From the NCBI GenBank assembly GCA_024397995.1, contig CP073746.1, forward strand, positions 2,911,501 through 2,975,500: a stretch of 64,000 bases of DNA, written 5' to 3'. Below, piece after piece: positions 35,641 to 44,907 of the stretch. The notes below the pieces were generated by a model. The model searched no databases, was not told the origin of the DNA, and worked only from the letters and a program-made list of their open reading frames with translations. The first letter of the stretch is position 1, and the number at the start of each line of letters is the position of its first letter. The DNA comes from a bacterium SCSIO 12827 (lineage in GTDB: Bacteria; Pseudomonadota; Alphaproteobacteria; Rhodospirillales; Casp-alpha2). Both the position numbers and the translations under genes were made by a program.

Positions 35641-38600
35641 CTAAAATTTTCCGAGGATGCCGCGCAGCAGATCCTGCGGCGTGACCTTCTTCTTTTCCTC
35701 GGTCTGCGGTGCTTGTTGTTGCTGTTCCGGTTGAGCCGGCTGCGGCGCCTGCTGCTGCGGCTGACCACCGCCCAGGATGCCCTGAAGGACGTCGCCCACG
35801 CCCTTCTTCTTCAACAGCTTGTCGAGGCCCGGAACGGGGATACCACCAGTCCCGAGGGACGCCGTATCGACCTTGATGCGCGGCGCGTCCAGTTGCCCGG
35901 TGATCGAGAACGGCACGTTCACGCCCTTGCGCGTGGTGATGGACAGCACCGCCGACAGCAGGTTGGGGGCCGGTTGAATGGCGCCCGAAAGATCGACCGT
36001 CCAGGCCGCCAGATCGACGCTGCCGGCACCACTGGCGACGCCCACGTTGGTCACGGCCTTCAGTTGGCTGGAGGTCGCGACGCCATTGGCAATCGTGAAC
36101 GCGGCGTCCACATCGGCCAGTCCCTTGCCCTGTTTCGGGCCGCCAAGCGTGCCGCCCAATTGGTTGAGCGCCAACACCACACCGCCCAGACCGAACCCGG
36201 CGTCCGCCGATCCGCTCAACGCTTCCGCGTCCAAGTCACGGCCGGAAAAGTTCAGTTTGCCGCCGAGGGAGGAAATAATCTCCGCCTCCGACCGGCCACG
36301 GGCCGTGACATCGAACTCGGCATTGATCTTGCCCGCCGCAACGCTGCCCAGGGCTTGGCCCGCCTTCGACAGGTCCGCGCCCGAAATCTGGCCAGCGGCG
36401 CTCAACTGCCCGGCGGACGTGGCCGTCGCCTTGGCCGTCAGCGCGCCCCCGAACAGGCGACCGGTCAGACGTTCGACCGTCAGCACACCGCCTTCGACGG
36501 CAGCACCAAGATCAGCGTTTTCCAGGACGGAACCCCCGAAGGTCACCTTCGGCGACGTTGCCGTGACGGCAGCATCCATCGTGTTCAAGACCGCAAGGTC
36601 GATGGGTGCCGTGGACCAGCGGGAACTGACCGCCGCCACTGCCGCCATCAGAGGATTGCCACCCGGTCCGGCCCAGGCGGCGGGTGCCCGGGTGATCCCC
36701 CACCCCCGGTCGAGCAGACCCGCCGCCCGCTTGGCCGGCAGGAACGGCGTGATATCGACGGGACCGAGCGCCAGATTGATCAACGCCTTCGGCTTGGCGC
36801 CCTCAAGGGCAAGAGACAGACTGCCCGCCGTCATCACCGGCCCGACCTTGCCCGCAATATTGTCGACGCGGATGGATTTTGGATTGCCCGTGACCTGGGC
36901 CGTCAGGTCGAACCCACCGACCTTGCCCTGCGGCCGATAATCCGCGCCGAAGCGACGCAACAGGCCGGCCAGGTCGCCGTGCTGGGCGGACAGACCCAGG
37001 CGCAGATCCTGCCCCGCAAGGGCCAGGACCGGCAGCGTCCCCCGCAGCCCGACAGTCCCGCCCATGGCGCCCAGATTGGCGGTCACCGACGGCGACAAAA
37101 GGCTGCCCGATATGGCCGCGTTGACAGACACCGCCCCCAGGGCTTCCGACGACACCGGCAGGTCCAAGGCCAGCGCCTTGGCCAAGGGGCCCGCATCCTT
37201 GGTGCTGGCGGTGATCCTCAAATCCTTCGCCGTGGGAATGCCGTCGAGCCCGGCAAGCCCGCCGGTCACGCCGGCGCTCAGGCCCGCGAAATTGCCGACC
37301 TTCAAGGCGCGCAGGGTCAAGTCACCGCGCGCCAGGGTCGCATCCAGCGCGATATTGCGCGCCGTCAAACCGCGCACCACCGCTGCGCCGACGGCAAGCT
37401 TCACATTGGCGTCAAAGGTCGTAAGCGGTTTCAGAGGCGCAAACAGATCGACGGCCGGCGCGGCGGCACCGGATGTTCCGGGGGATTCAGAGCCGCTCCC
37501 GCCCGCTCCTGCACCGGCGGGCGTGTTTCCCTTGCCGCCTTTGGGCGCTGGTGCCGGCGGCGACATCAGGGCGTCCAGATCAATCCTATCCAGTTCCAGG
37601 TTGGCGCCAAACGACGGCCGCGCCTGCAGGGCGAGCGTCACCGCCCCCGTCATCTTCGTACCGCCGGCCTTGGCCACGATGCCCGTCAGTTGCAGGTAAT
37701 CACCATCGACGACCAGCGGCGTCTTGAAGTTGAAATCCTTGAGCACGGCGGCGGGAACGCCCGTCCCCGGCATCGCCCAGGCCAGCACGGGCCCCAGATC
37801 TTTGGCGCGGGTTTCGATCTGGCCTTCGAACCGGGGCTTGCCGTCGCGGGCGCTGAGAAACCCGAACAGCCCGACGTCGGCGTCGCCGGGAAGCTGCGCC
37901 GTCGCCTGATTAAGGGTCAATTCGCCATTGGCCAGATCGGCGCTCAGGCTCACCCCTTCCAACGGCTTGCCCCGCAGCACCAAGGCGTCGATCTGAACCG
38001 ATAGGTTGGCCTGAATGTCCTTCGGCAGAACGAAGGCCATTGCCGCCGCCGGTGTAGCTGGCTTCACCGGTTTCGTCGGTTTGGCCACCGCCGTCGCCGT
38101 TTTCTTTAAGTCCCCCGGCTTGGTGACTTCGTCCACCTTGACCGGTGGCGGGGGCGGCGCAAGCAAGGCGTCGAGATCCACCCAACCCGATTTGACGGAC
38201 AGGGATGCCACGGTCTTGTCGCCGGTCGCGACATCCGCGGACACATGGAACTCCATGGTGTCGAGCTTGATTTCCAGGTCCTCGACACGGCCGCCGTCGA
38301 CGCTGGCCTCCAGATTTCCCATCACGGTGAACGGTTTCGCAAGGTTGACCGGCAAGTCGGTCGGCCCGCCGCTCGCCGCGATGGCGTCGGCCACGTTCGG
38401 TCCGCTGCCCGTGATCTTGGCGCGCAACCGCGGCTTTTCGGGCACGTTTACGACGCCGCCATCGATCCGGATGACCGTGTCGCTGCCCAGTTTCAGGCTG
38501 AACACCAAGGGAATCGTGCGGCCCTGGACGATCTCGGCGACGTTCAGGGAATAGGCCAAGCGATGCCCTGCCAAGGTCAATGCGCCGTCGCTTTCCACCG

Positions 38601-39237
38601 GCCCGTTCAAGCTGGCGGCGGCGATGCGGGCATCAATGCCGGTGATGACCTCTTCCCGGCCGCGCTGAAGGTCGCGGTAAACGATGGTCCCACCTTCGAC
38701 CGTGAAATTATCCACAGCGATTCCGGAACCAGCCGTTCCGGCGCCGACACCGGTGCCAGGGGTCTGCTTATCGACCGCGGACGTCTGGGAAGCGTTACTA
38801 TCCTTTGCAGGAACGGGTTTGCTGAAATCCCAGTTCACGCGGCCATCGGCAAGACGTTCCAGCAGAACCGTAGGGTGGAGCAGCTTGACCGTCTCGATAC
38901 GCACCTTGCCGCCCAGCAAGGCCAGCGCCGAGATCCGGACCTCCAGGGATTCGAAGGACGCCATGCGGGCATCCGTCCCCCCCCCGATATTGGCGAGATG
39001 AACATCGGCGACATGCAGGCGCGGGCGCGGCAGAACCTGGACAGACACGGAACCACCAATGTCGACCTTGCGCCCGGTCACCTTTTCGACCTGATCCGCG
39101 ATGTCGTCCGTATAGCTGTTCCAATCGACCAGACTGGGGCCGATCAGCAGCACGCCGATAACGAGCACGAAAAAGACCGAAAAACCGATGGCGATTTTCT
39201 TCAACGGGCGGATCCCATGTGTTTGGTGGCGTCTCAC
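35641..39237 (-). CDS. AsmA family protein
   Basis: Very large envelope protein (1198 residues) of the AsmA/TamB-like superfamily. One N-terminal span (about 12-30) is followed by the typical VDWNSYTDDIADQVEKVTGRKV opening of the AsmA domain, a long repetitive beta-rich region with AsmA-type repeats and a low-complexity Pro/Ala/Gly linker, and a C-terminal AsmA_2 part near residues 1000-1140. The tail is Gln/Pro-rich and ends in DLLRGILGKF. AsmA-like proteins are thought to bridge inner and outer membranes for lipid transport. The 2.7 kb frame on the opposite strand is only a shadow of its biased codon use. Confidence 0.93.
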   Translation of the reverse strand: MRRHQTHGIRPLKKIAIGFSVFFVLVIGVLLIGPSLVDWNSYTDDIADQVEKVTGRKVDIGGSVSVQVLPRPRLHVADVHLANIGGGTDARMASFESLEVRISALALLGGKVRIETVKLLHPTVLLERLADGRVNWDFSKPVPAKDSNASQTSAVDKQTPGTGVGAGTAGSGIAVDNFTVEGGTIVYRDLQRGREEVITGIDARIAAASLNGPVESDGALTLAGHRLAYSLNVAEIVQGRTIPLVFSLKLGSDTVIRIDGGVVNVPEKPRLRAKITGSGPNVADAIAASGGPTDLPVNLAKPFTVMGNLEASVDGGRVEDLEIKLDTMEFHVSADVATGDKTVASLSVKSGWVDLDALLAPPPPPVKVDEVTKPGDLKKTATAVAKPTKPVKPATPAAAMAFVLPKDIQANLSVQIDALVLRGKPLEGVSLSADLANGELTLNQATAQLPGDADVGLFGFLSARDGKPRFEGQIETRAKDLGPVLAWAMPGTGVPAAVLKDFNFKTPLVVDGDYLQLTGIVAKAGGTKMTGAVTLALQARPSFGANLELDRIDLDALMSPPAPAPKGGKGNTPAGAGAGGSGSESPGTSGAAAPAVDLFAPLKPLTTFDANVKLAVGAAVVRGLTARNIALDATLARGDLTLRALKVGNFAGLSAGVTGGLAGLDGIPTAKDLRITASTKDAGPLAKALALDLPVSSEALGAVSVNAAISGSLLSPSVTANLGAMGGTVGLRGTLPVLALAGQDLRLGLSAQHGDLAGLLRRFGADYRPQGKVGGFDLTAQVTGNPKSIRVDNIAGKVGPVMTAGSLSLALEGAKPKALINLALGPVDITPFLPAKRAAGLLDRGWGITRAPAAWAGPGGNPLMAAVAAVSSRWSTAPIDLAVLNTMDAAVTATSPKVTFGGSVLENADLGAAVEGGVLTVERLTGRLFGGALTAKATATSAGQLSAAGQISGADLSKAGQALGSVAAGKINAEFDVTARGRSEAEIISSLGGKLNFSGRDLDAEALSGSADAGFGLGGVVLALNQLGGTLGGPKQGKGLADVDAAFTIANGVATSSQLKAVTNVGVASGAGSVDLAAWTVDLSGAIQPAPNLLSAVLSITTRKGVNVPFSITGQLDAPRIKVDTASLGTGGIPVPGLDKLLKKKGVGDVLQGILGGGQPQQQAPQPAQPEQQQQAPQTEEKKKVTPQDLLRGILGKF

Positions 39238-39309
39238 GTCCCATCAGGCGGGGCCGTTCGGTGCAGAGTGTAGGGCGAACGGCCCATCATTGCCATAGGT
39301 GGGGGGACC

Positions 39310-42033
39310 CTATTTCCGTGGAAAACTGCCGTTTCGCCGTATTCCGTCACCACCGCCGCCGGACGCCGGGTAGACCATTCTCTGGACGACCTTGAACAGC
39401 TCCATCATCAGGATCACCGAGGCCGCGATGACCGCGACAAGCAGCCAGGTTTCCAGGTCCACGGCCTCGACCCGCAGCACCGAGTTGAACCCAGGCAGGT
39501 GCATGGCCAGGATATGGGCGCCCTGGCTGATGACGACCGCACCGACCAACAACCAGTTGGCTGACAGCGGCACGCGGAAGATGGAGCGCGTCTCCGAACG
39601 GCAGTTGAAGACATGGGCATTCTCGAACAGAACCAGCAACAGCAGAAGCGCGTTGCGTGCCTGATGCTCTGCCCAGCCTTGGTCCAGCATCCAGGCGAAG
39701 AACAGATAACCGACCGCGCCCATGAACAGGCCGGAGACAATGGTTTCCGAGATCATCACCCGATCAAAGACCGGCTGGTTCGGCGGTCGTGGCGCACGGT
39801 CGAGCAGGCCCGGCTCCGCCTCCTCAAAGGCCAGGGCCGTGTGCTGCAAACCCTGGGTCACCAGGTTGAGCCACAGAAGCTGCACGGCATAAAGCGGCAG
39901 CGGCAACCCGCCCAGGAAGGCAAAGAAAAACAACGCGACCTCGGCCGCCCCGGTCGAAACCAGCAGGTACACCACCTTGCGCACGTTGTCGTAGGCGATG
40001 CGTCCCTGCTCCACCCCGTTGACGATGGAGGCGAAGTTGTCATCGGTCAGGATCAGGTCCGCCGTGTCGCGCGCAACGTCCGTGCCGCCGGCCCCCATGG
40101 CGACGCCGATGTCGGCCGCGTTGAGGGCCGGCGCATCGTTGACGCCGTCCCCGGTTACCGCAACGAAATGCCCCTGGGCCCGCAGTGATTTGACGATCTC
40201 CAGCTTCTGCAGAGGATCAACCCGCGCGAACACGGGGGCTTCAGCGACGGCGCGGGCGAAACCGGCCGGGTCGTCGGCCAATGCCTTCAGATCCAGACCG
40301 GTCACCGCCGCCTCACCGGCTGCCGCGATACCGACGTCCCGGGCAATCGCGAGTGCGGTCGCCGGATGGTCGCCGGTCACCATGCGCACGTCGATGCCCG
40401 ACCGGCGGCAGCGTTCCACCGCATCCCGGGATTCCGGACGCAGGGGGTCGATCAGGCCGACGAAGCCCAGGAATTCCAGATCCGTCGTCCTGGCCAGGTC
40501 TTCGACCGGGGCGGCCACGGGGCCCGCGGCCACGGCCAGCACGCGAAAGCCCTCGGCCGCCAATCCTTCGGCCTGGCGCGTCAGTTCGTCCCGGTCTGCA
40601 TCACGACAGAACAGCAGGATGACCTCGAACGCGCCCTTGGCATAGACCCGAAGTCCCTCCGTCGTACGGTGGAAGGACGCGCCGTAGCGCCGCGCCGGCT
40701 CGTAGGCGATGGCAGCTTCCTGCGGCAGGTCGGCAAGCAGACCGGGCCGAGTCAGCCCCGCCTTGGCCGCCAGGGCCAGAAAGGCCACATCCACGGTATC
40801 TCCCAGATGGCGCCAATGACCGTCCCGGCGGACCAGTTCGGCCTCGTTGCACAGCGCCGCCGCCTCGGCCAGACGGCGCAGGCCGTGCCAGTCGGCATCG
40901 TTCATGGCGCCGTTGGCGGCGGTCACGGCCCCTTCGTCGTTATAGCCCTCGCCGGTTACCTGGAACTCATCAAGTCCCGGCACCGCCACACGCTTCACGG
41001 TCAAGGCGTTGCAGGTCAAGGTGCCCGTCTTGTCGCTGGCGATCAGGGTGCAGGCCCCCAGGCCCTCGACCGCCGGCAGGGACCGCACGATCACGTTCTT
41101 CCCGGCCATGCGGTGACAACCGACGGACAGCGCCACGGTGATCGCCACAGGCAGACCTTCGGGCAGGGCGGCGACGGCAAGCGCCACGGCGACCAGGAAA
41201 ATTTCGACCACCGGCGCCCCTTCGAGCACCATCGCCACGGCCAGAAGCGCGATGGCCACGACCACGACGACCCCCAACATGCGGGTGAACCGTTCCAGGC
41301 GCACGACCAGCGGCGGCGGCGCGGCATCACGGCCCGCCAATTGTTCCGCAATCTGGCCCAACGCCGTACGTGTACCGGTTTCGGTGACGATGCCAAGCGC
41401 CCGGCCGCTGACCACCAACGTCGCCGCATGAAGCATGGTGATACGGTCGCCGGTCATGGTCTGCTCCGCCACGGTCGCCGCCGCGTCCTTGACCACGGCC
41501 TGGGACTCGCCTGTCAGCAGCGATTCATCAACCAGCAAGGCGTCGGCTTGCACCAAACGCAAGTCGGCCGGGACGTGGCTGCCGGATTCCAGACGGATCA
41601 CGTCGCCCGGCACCAGATCGCGGCCGTCCACGGTGTGGACTGCGCCGCCGCGCAGAACCGTCGCCCGGTCGCGGGTCAGGCTGTCGAGGGCAAGCGCACT
41701 CTTCTGCGCGCGGTACTCCTGATAGGTGCCGATCAGGGCGTTGACCTGCAGCACGGCGAAGATGAACAGCGCGTCCGAAGCCTCGCCGATGGCGACGGAG
41801 ACCACCGCCGCGGCGGCCAGAAGATAGATCAGCGGATTGACGAATTGCCGCAGGTACAGAGTCAGCAGACCCGGCGGACGCGGCCGGGGCAGATCGTTGG
41901 GACCGTACCGTTCGAGCCGGGCCGACGCTTCCTCAGGACTGAGGCCCGCCTCGGGGCCGGTCTCCAGCGCGCGGGCGGCCGCTTCCCAGGGAAGGGCATG
42001 CCAAGCTTGGCGCGGTCGGGGGGCTTGATCCAT
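39310..42033 (-). CDS. P2-type cation-transporting ATPase
   Basis: P-type ATPase of 907 residues. In order: N-terminal cation ATPase domain (LSPEEASARLERYGPNDLP), TGES actuator motif (174-177), M4 motif PEGLP (291-295), phosphorylation motif DKTGTLT (D334), hinge TGDGVNDAPAL and ten predicted spans. PEGLP and the overall order fit P2 pumps (Ca2+-like or Na+/K+-like bacterial forms); the ion cannot be named with certainty. No adjacent regulator. It lies 72 bases downstream of the glycerate kinase on the same strand. Confidence 0.92.
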   Translation of the reverse strand: MDQAPRPRQAWHALPWEAAARALETGPEAGLSPEEASARLERYGPNDLPRPRPPGLLTLYLRQFVNPLIYLLAAAAVVSVAIGEASDALFIFAVLQVNALIGTYQEYRAQKSALALDSLTRDRATVLRGGAVHTVDGRDLVPGDVIRLESGSHVPADLRLVQADALLVDESLLTGESQAVVKDAAATVAEQTMTGDRITMLHAATLVVSGRALGIVTETGTRTALGQIAEQLAGRDAAPPPLVVRLERFTRMLGVVVVVAIALLAVAMVLEGAPVVEIFLVAVALAVAALPEGLPVAITVALSVGCHRMAGKNVIVRSLPAVEGLGACTLIASDKTGTLTCNALTVKRVAVPGLDEFQVTGEGYNDEGAVTAANGAMNDADWHGLRRLAEAAALCNEAELVRRDGHWRHLGDTVDVAFLALAAKAGLTRPGLLADLPQEAAIAYEPARRYGASFHRTTEGLRVYAKGAFEVILLFCRDADRDELTRQAEGLAAEGFRVLAVAAGPVAAPVEDLARTTDLEFLGFVGLIDPLRPESRDAVERCRRSGIDVRMVTGDHPATALAIARDVGIAAAGEAAVTGLDLKALADDPAGFARAVAEAPVFARVDPLQKLEIVKSLRAQGHFVAVTGDGVNDAPALNAADIGVAMGAGGTDVARDTADLILTDDNFASIVNGVEQGRIAYDNVRKVVYLLVSTGAAEVALFFFAFLGGLPLPLYAVQLLWLNLVTQGLQHTALAFEEAEPGLLDRAPRPPNQPVFDRVMISETIVSGLFMGAVGYLFFAWMLDQGWAEHQARNALLLLLVLFENAHVFNCRSETRSIFRVPLSANWLLVGAVVISQGAHILAMHLPGFNSVLRVEAVDLETWLLVAVIAASVILMMELFKVVQRMVYPASGGGGDGIRRNGSFPRK

Positions 42034-42105
42034 GGAGAGCGTCTCGCCTGCTTTGCTATCGCCGACGCCATCCCCGGGAATTTCGAATGATGGGTGCAGC
42101 AGCCT

Positions 42106-43386
42106 CTAAGGCAGCACCAATATCGCCCGGAAGTCATTGACGTTGGTCAAGGTCGGCCCGCATTCGACAAGATCGCCGATACCCTGGAAAAACCCGTAGG
42201 CGTCGTTGGTGTCGAGCAATGCCCGGGCATCCAGGCCCGCCGCCTTGGCGCGGGCCAGACTGTCCGGGCCGATCACCGCACCGGCGTTGTCTTCCGAGCC
42301 GTCGACGCCGTCCGTATCGCAGGCAATGGCATGAATCCCATCGACACCGTCGAGCGCCACCGCCATGCCCAGAAGGTATTCCGTATTGCGCCCGCCACGC
42401 CCGCCATCACCGCGGATGGTCACCGTGGTCTCACCGCCCGACAACAAAACACAAGGGCCTTGCGTCGAGCCCTTTCCGGCCAGGGTATCGCGGGCAAGCT
42501 GTGCGTGTTCGATCCCCAGGTCGCGGGCCTCGCCCTCCAGCGCATCGCCCAGGATCACCGGCGTCATGCCGGCGGCGCGGGCGACCTCGGCGGCGGCCTC
42601 CAGGCTGGCCTGCGGCAGGGCGATCAAATGGGTTTCCACGCGGTCGAAGATGGGGTCGTCAGGCTTGGGCGTTTCCTCCGCCCCCGCGTCCAACAGGGCC
42701 TGCACCACAGCGGGCAGCTTGATGCCGTATTTAGCAACGATCGCCCGCGCATCGTCGAAGGTCGTCGGGTCAGGCACCGTCGGGCCCGAGGCGATGACCG
42801 CCGGATCATCCCCCGGCACGTCGGAAATCAGCAGATTGACGATCCGGGCCGGTGCCGCAGCGGCGGCAAGCCGCCCGCCCTTCACTGCCGACAAATGTTT
42901 GCGCAGGCAGTTCATTTCATGGATGGTCGCCCCGCAGCGCAGCAGTTCGCGGTTGACGGCCTGCTTGTCGGCCAGGGTCAGGCCGGGTCCCGGCGCCGAC
43001 AACAGGGCCGATCCGCCGCCTGAAATCAGGCAGACGACCAGATCGTCCTCGGTCAGCCCACGGACCATCTCCAGCATGCGGCGGGCCGCCGCCTCGCCCG
43101 CGGCGTCGGGCACGGGATGGGCGGCCTCGACCGTCTCGATGCGTTTGCAGGGCACGTCATAGCCGTAGCGGGTGACGATCAGGCCGGAAAGGTTGCCCGG
43201 CCAATGATCTTCAAAGGTTCGGGCCATCGCGGCCGAGGCCTTGCCCGCCCCGATCACCAGCGTGCGCCCGCCCTTGGGCGGCGCCGGCAGGAAATGGGGA
43301 ATGCGCTTTTCAGGCTGGGCCGCCGCGACGGCGGCGGCGAACATGTCGCGAAGCAAAGTTTCCGGATTCAAAATCAGACCTCCCAA
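42106..43386 (-). CDS. glycerate 2-kinase (GckA/TtuD type, DUF4147)
   Basis: Phosphorylates D-glycerate to 2-phosphoglycerate. The 426 residues show the MOFRL/DUF4147 family features: LVIGAGKASAAMA near residue 43, SGGGSALL, NCLRKHLSAVKGGRLA and the C-terminal MOFRL domain (GGRNTEYLLG, DTDGVDGSEDNAGA). It completes the glycolate-to-glycerate pathway of glcDEF, gcl and glxR further right, but lies 8 kb away with other genes between. A start a few codons inside (TTG at residue 6) is possible. Confidence 0.93.
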   Translation of the reverse strand: MGGLILNPETLLRDMFAAAVAAAQPEKRIPHFLPAPPKGGRTLVIGAGKASAAMARTFEDHWPGNLSGLIVTRYGYDVPCKRIETVEAAHPVPDAAGEAAARRMLEMVRGLTEDDLVVCLISGGGSALLSAPGPGLTLADKQAVNRELLRCGATIHEMNCLRKHLSAVKGGRLAAAAAPARIVNLLISDVPGDDPAVIASGPTVPDPTTFDDARAIVAKYGIKLPAVVQALLDAGAEETPKPDDPIFDRVETHLIALPQASLEAAAEVARAAGMTPVILGDALEGEARDLGIEHAQLARDTLAGKGSTQGPCVLLSGGETTVTIRGDGGRGGRNTEYLLGMAVALDGVDGIHAIACDTDGVDGSEDNAGAVIGPDSLARAKAAGLDARALLDTNDAYGFFQGIGDLVECGPTLTNVNDFRAILVLP

Positions 43387-43420
43387 AGTTGGCTTTGGTT
43401 ACGTTACCAACCTCGGTTTG

Positions 43421-43454
43421 AAAACCCTAAACGCCTATTCGGCAGGGGTTTTTT
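43421..43454. terminator. bidirectional terminator between histidine kinase and glycerate kinase genes
   Basis: AAAACCC and GGGGTTTT arms with an inner GCC/GGC pair form a hairpin with A and T tracts on both sides (43421-43454). On the minus strand it ends the histidine kinase transcript before the glycerate kinase. Confidence 0.7.
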
Positions 43455-43572
43455 CAGATTGTGACAATACAACCCGATCATTCCGCAAGCTGCCGAAACC
43501 AAACCATCGAGACATGCATGATCCATATTGAAGGAAAATTGGTGAGGGGGCGGTTAAAGTCGGTCTACTTGG

Positions 43573-44805
43573 TCAGATTTTTGGCAGGGTAACTGTCAAT
43601 ATCGCACCACCTTCGGCGTTTTCATCAACGGAAATCGAGCCGCCATGCGCGTCAACGACCCGTTTTGAAATCATCAGGCCCAGACCGAAACTCTTGCCGG
43701 AACGAAACCTGTTGCTGTCATCGTCATCGGCTGCCGTTTCGAATGCACCAAAGATGCGCGATTTGAAATCCTCAGGAATACCCGTCCCCTCGTCGCTGAC
43801 TGAAATTACAGCCGATGTGCCGTCGTCCGCTTCTGACAGTCCGAGCTTTATCGTGCCGCCATGGGGAGAAAACTTGATTGCATTGTCCAAAAGGTTATCG
43901 ATGACCTGACCAAGACGCTCAGAATCAACGGAGCAAGTCATCCGATCCGGGAGATCGGCCTGAATGGTGATTTCCTTGTCGGTCGCCAGGACTCTCCGAA
44001 GCACCAACAAACCCTCAAGAAAACGGGACAAATCGGTCTCAATCTTATTGAGCTTTAAAGCACCTGCTTCGATAGAGGCATAATCGAGATAGCGATTAAC
44101 GAGCCCGACCATCCTATCCGATGCATCGATAATGTTTTTCAACAAGGCCTGCTCTCGTTCTCCTTGATTTTGCTGGCGGCTAAGTACTTCAGCCATTCCC
44201 CGAACCGCACCCAAAGGGCTTCGCAGGTCGTGGGCGGCGATGGAAATGAATTCATTCTTCAAGGCATCCAGCGCCTTCAATTTTACAATCGTCCGGTCAC
44301 GCTCGTTTTCAAGTAGCTGTCGTTGCAACTCCGCTTCGGCACGGTCAGCGAACAAGCCACACAACGACACCCAGTCGTCATGCCCCGTGAGGATTTTGGA
44401 GCTGTAGACCGCGATATGGCCCATGACGTCACCGTTCCGGCCGCGAAGGGGATAACCGACGAAACTCTCGTACCCGCTGTCTTTTTTACCTGAAAATTCC
44501 GCAGCCACGTCACATGGCAGAAAAATCGGCTCGCCCCGATAAACCATGTGACAGGGGTTGTTCTGCAAATCGAATTCCCATGCTTCCTTCCGCGCGCCGT
44601 CTTTCCACGCGGCCAACCCACGAACCTTGGTGCTCTGCGGATCTACCCGATGGGCAACGAACGTTGTTTCAGCCTGGAACAGAACCCCCAACTGCTGCAC
44701 GAGATTGTGAAGAAACGCTTCTCCGGTCAATGGTGTGGCAACAGCCTTGAGCACCTCAATTACATGAGCACTGTCCTGTGGCGGTGCATGAGTTGTCGAC
44801 AACAT
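43573..44805 (-). CDS. GAF-domain sensor histidine kinase (soluble)
   Basis: Histidine kinase of 410 residues with no membrane span. A GAF domain (about 25-165) precedes the HisKA dimerisation helix with the phospho-acceptor His192 (AAHDLRSPLGAVRG), then the HATPase domain with N box (QVIDNLLDNAIKFS), G1 (DEGTGIP) and G2 (SFGLGLMIS). No receiver or partner regulator is adjacent. The gene is visibly richer in A/T and in A/T-ending codons than its neighbours, which suggests transfer. Confidence 0.92.
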   Translation of the reverse strand: MLSTTHAPPQDSAHVIEVLKAVATPLTGEAFLHNLVQQLGVLFQAETTFVAHRVDPQSTKVRGLAAWKDGARKEAWEFDLQNNPCHMVYRGEPIFLPCDVAAEFSGKKDSGYESFVGYPLRGRNGDVMGHIAVYSSKILTGHDDWVSLCGLFADRAEAELQRQLLENERDRTIVKLKALDALKNEFISIAAHDLRSPLGAVRGMAEVLSRQQNQGEREQALLKNIIDASDRMVGLVNRYLDYASIEAGALKLNKIETDLSRFLEGLLVLRRVLATDKEITIQADLPDRMTCSVDSERLGQVIDNLLDNAIKFSPHGGTIKLGLSEADDGTSAVISVSDEGTGIPEDFKSRIFGAFETAADDDDSNRFRSGKSFGLGLMISKRVVDAHGGSISVDENAEGGAILTVTLPKI

Positions 44806-44886
44806 CCTTGAGTTTTCCCGCCGCGCGAGCCTCAGCCGATTTCACAACTGAGTCAAGCATACTACCTACAATATTATTCAGGCTAG

Positions 44887-44901
44887 CTAACCGAAGGTTA
44901 G
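44887..44901. repeat. small hairpin after the D-lactate dehydrogenase-like gene
   Basis: CTAACC/GGTTAG with a 3-base loop, 7 bases past the flavoprotein stop on the minus strand. No T run follows, so only a weak terminator. Confidence 0.35.
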
Positions 44902-44907
44902 TATTGG

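Noticed and set aside
35290-38004. 904-residue open frame on the plus strand
   Set aside because: It is antisense to the AsmA gene, Arg/Gly/Gln-rich and lacks any domain; it results from strong codon bias in GC-rich DNA.
40366-42090. 574-residue open frame on the plus strand
   Set aside because: Antisense to the P-type ATPase; His/Arg/Gly-rich shadow.
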